Source of the DNA: an uncultured Gemmatimonadota bacterium
GTDB lineage: Bacteria; Gemmatimonadota; Gemmatimonadetes; Gemmatimonadales; Gemmatimonadaceae
Length of the DNA: 7,921 bases
NCBI GenBank assembly: GCA_946479015.1
Contig: CAMLEQ010000161.1
Span: 1 to 7,921 of the forward strand
Reading direction: 5' to 3'
Positions 6,967 through 7,921 of this stretch are shown here, in pieces. The notes under the pieces were generated by a model. The model did not search any database, was not told the DNA's origin, and worked only from the letters and a program-made list of their open reading frames with translations. The translations under genes and the position numbers were made by a program. Position 1 is the stretch's first letter; the number at the start of each line of letters is the position of its first letter.

Positions 6967-6972
6967 TAAACT
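6967..6972 (+). promoter_or_regulatory. Weak candidate -10 element for fhs
   Basis: TAAACT matches four of six bases of the sigma70 -10 consensus and sits in the most AT-rich patch of the 61-nt tatD-fhs gap, 34 nt before the fhs start. No convincing -35 hexamer is found about 17 nt upstream; TAGCGA at 6943-6948 is a poor match. The rest of the gap has only a 10-bp palindrome (6945-6954) next to the tatD stop. Confidence 0.22.
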
Positions 6973-6997
6973 GTAGCCCCAAATTCCCGCAGCCATC

Positions 6998-7001
6998 GAG
7001 G
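6998..7001 (+). promoter_or_regulatory. Ribosome-binding site of fhs
   Basis: GAGG lies 5 nt before GTG 7007, a good Shine-Dalgarno position. An in-frame TAG at 6974-6976 and the lack of any other ATG, GTG or TTG between it and 7007 make this GTG the best start. Confidence 0.6.
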
Positions 7002-7006
7002 ACCCG

Positions 7007-7921
7007 GTGCCCAGCGTACCCTCCGACATCGAGATCGCGCAGTCGGCGCGCATGCGCCCCATCACCGACGTGGCCGCCGAGCTCGGCCTCTCCCCGGACG
7101 AGCTCGACCTCTACGGCAAGTACAAGGCGAAGGTGGACCTCGAGGTCTCGCAGCGCCCCGCGCGCGGGCGCCTCGTGCTCGTCACGGGGATCAACCCCAC
7201 CGCCGCCGGCGAGGGGAAGAGCACCACGCTCGTGGGCCTGTCGCAGGCGCTGCGGCGCCTCGGCAAGAACGCCGTGATGTGCATGCGGGAGCCGAGTCTC
7301 GGTCCCGTGTTCGGCGTGAAGGGGGGCGCGGCGGGGGGCGGCTACGCGCAGGTGGTGCCGATGGAGGACATCAACCTCCACTTCACCGGCGACTTCCACG
7401 CGATCTCGAGCGCGCACTCGCTCCTCTCGGCGATGATCGACAACCACCTCACGCAGGGGAACGCGCTCGACCTGGATGCGCGGCGCATCACCTGGCCGCG
7501 CACGATCGACATGAACGACCGGGCGCTGCGCGACTGCGTGATCGGCCTGGGCGGCGTGGGGAACGGCGTGCCGCGCGAGGAGCGGTGGGTGATCATCCCC
7601 GCGAGCGAGGTGATGGCCGTGGTCGCGCTCGCGACGAGCCGGCAGGATCTCGAGGAGCGGCTCTCGCGCATCATCGTCGGCGCCACCGCGGGCGCGGACC
7701 GCAAGCCCGTGCGCGCGGGCGATCTCCGCGCGGTGGGGGCCATGAGCCTCCTGCTCAAGGACGCCATCCGCCCGAACCTCGTGCAGACGCTCGAGGGCGG
7801 ACCGGCGCTGCTGCACGCGGGGCCGTTCGGCAACATCGCCCACGGGTGCAACAGCATCGTCGCCACCAAGACCGGTCTCGCGCTCGCCGATATCGTGCTC
7901 ACCGAAGCCGGCTTCGGCTCC
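7007..7921 (+). CDS. fhs: Formate-tetrahydrofolate ligase, N-terminal part (3' end outside window)
   Basis: This enzyme joins formate to tetrahydrofolate at the cost of ATP, giving 10-formyl-THF for purine synthesis, formyl-Met-tRNA and one-carbon flux. The frame is open from GTG 7007 to the window edge: 305 residues, a little over half of the usual 550-560. It begins with the family hallmark SDIEIAQ at residues 6-12. The nucleotide-binding loop follows at about residues 65-74, reading [30 protein letters not shown] (about 96-115) is the classic signature, and it runs on into the conserved [12 protein letters not shown] segment. [20 protein letters not shown], near the visible end, is also typical. 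The usual loop reads Thr-Pro-Ala; here the proline is alanine. The gene has its own ribosome-binding site and is probably transcribed apart from secDF. Confidence 0.96.
   Translation, partial: MPSVPSDIEIAQSARMRPITDVAAELGLSPDELDLYGKYKAKVDLEVSQRPARGRLVLVTGINPTAAGEGKSTTLVGLSQALRRLGKNAVMCMREPSLGPVFGVKGGAAGGGYAQVVPMEDINLHFTGDFHAISSAHSLLSAMIDNHLTQGNALDLDARRITWPRTIDMNDRALRDCVIGLGGVGNGVPREERWVIIPASEVMAVVALATSRQDLEERLSRIIVGATAGADRKPVRAGDLRAVGAMSLLLKDAIRPNLVQTLEGGPALLHAGPFGNIAHGCNSIVATKTGLALADIVLTEAGFGS

Noticed and set aside
7321..7338. Two runs of six G, a possible G-quadruplex in fhs
   Set aside because: The G-runs encode the invariant Lys-Gly-Gly-Ala-Ala-Gly-Gly-Gly signature with the genome's preferred GC-rich codons, so no separate DNA or RNA function is needed.
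1..7921. Search for mobile elements, CRISPR arrays, tRNA or rRNA genes and defence systems
   Set aside because: The window is almost fully occupied by eight housekeeping genes. No direct-repeat array with spacers, transposase, integrase, tRNA fold or target-site duplication was seen by eye on either strand.

Overview
The window is a densely packed, very high-GC bacterial chromosome segment in which every recognisable gene lies on the + strand. In order it holds the 3' part of infB, then rbfA, truB, ribF, secD, secF, tatD and the 5' part of fhs. All eight products are conserved housekeeping proteins with intact diagnostic motifs, and I see no phage, IS, CRISPR, toxin or defence gene. The strong GC3 bias, Ala/Arg/Val-rich proteins, separate secD and secF, and this gene order would fit a Gemmatimonadota-type bacterium. 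That assignment is an impression from sequence style with moderate-to-low confidence, because no rRNA or other marker is present to settle it.

Region 1 (1-3373) is the translation and ribosome-maturation cluster infB-rbfA-truB-ribF: initiation factor 2, a 30S maturation factor, the tRNA Psi55 synthase and the FMN/FAD-making enzyme. rbfA/truB and truB/ribF overlap, which suggests one transcript with translational coupling. The exception is the infB-rbfA gap (1110-1205), which is filled almost wall to wall by a striking inverted array of a 7-bp unit (1112-1196). This is the least ordinary thing in the window.

Region 2 (3374-6109) is the secD-secF pair, which supplies the proton-driven membrane subunits that assist SecYEG-mediated protein export. 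A 51-nt gap separates it from ribF, and a possible promoter overlaps the end of ribF. secF begins on the base after the secD stop codon. The pair ends in a perfect 11-bp GC-rich hairpin (6116-6140) that looks like an intrinsic terminator.

Region 3 (6154-7921) holds tatD, a TatD-family metal-dependent DNase/hydrolase, followed after a 61-nt gap by the first 305 codons of fhs, formate-tetrahydrofolate ligase. fhs has its own good ribosome-binding site and perhaps its own promoter.

No stretch longer than about 100 bases lacks a gene. I do not find convincing evidence of a new biological system here. The items worth a second look are the heptamer palindrome, the low-complexity insertion in SecD, the hairpin directly upstream of tatD, and the unusual set of neighbours downstream of ribF.
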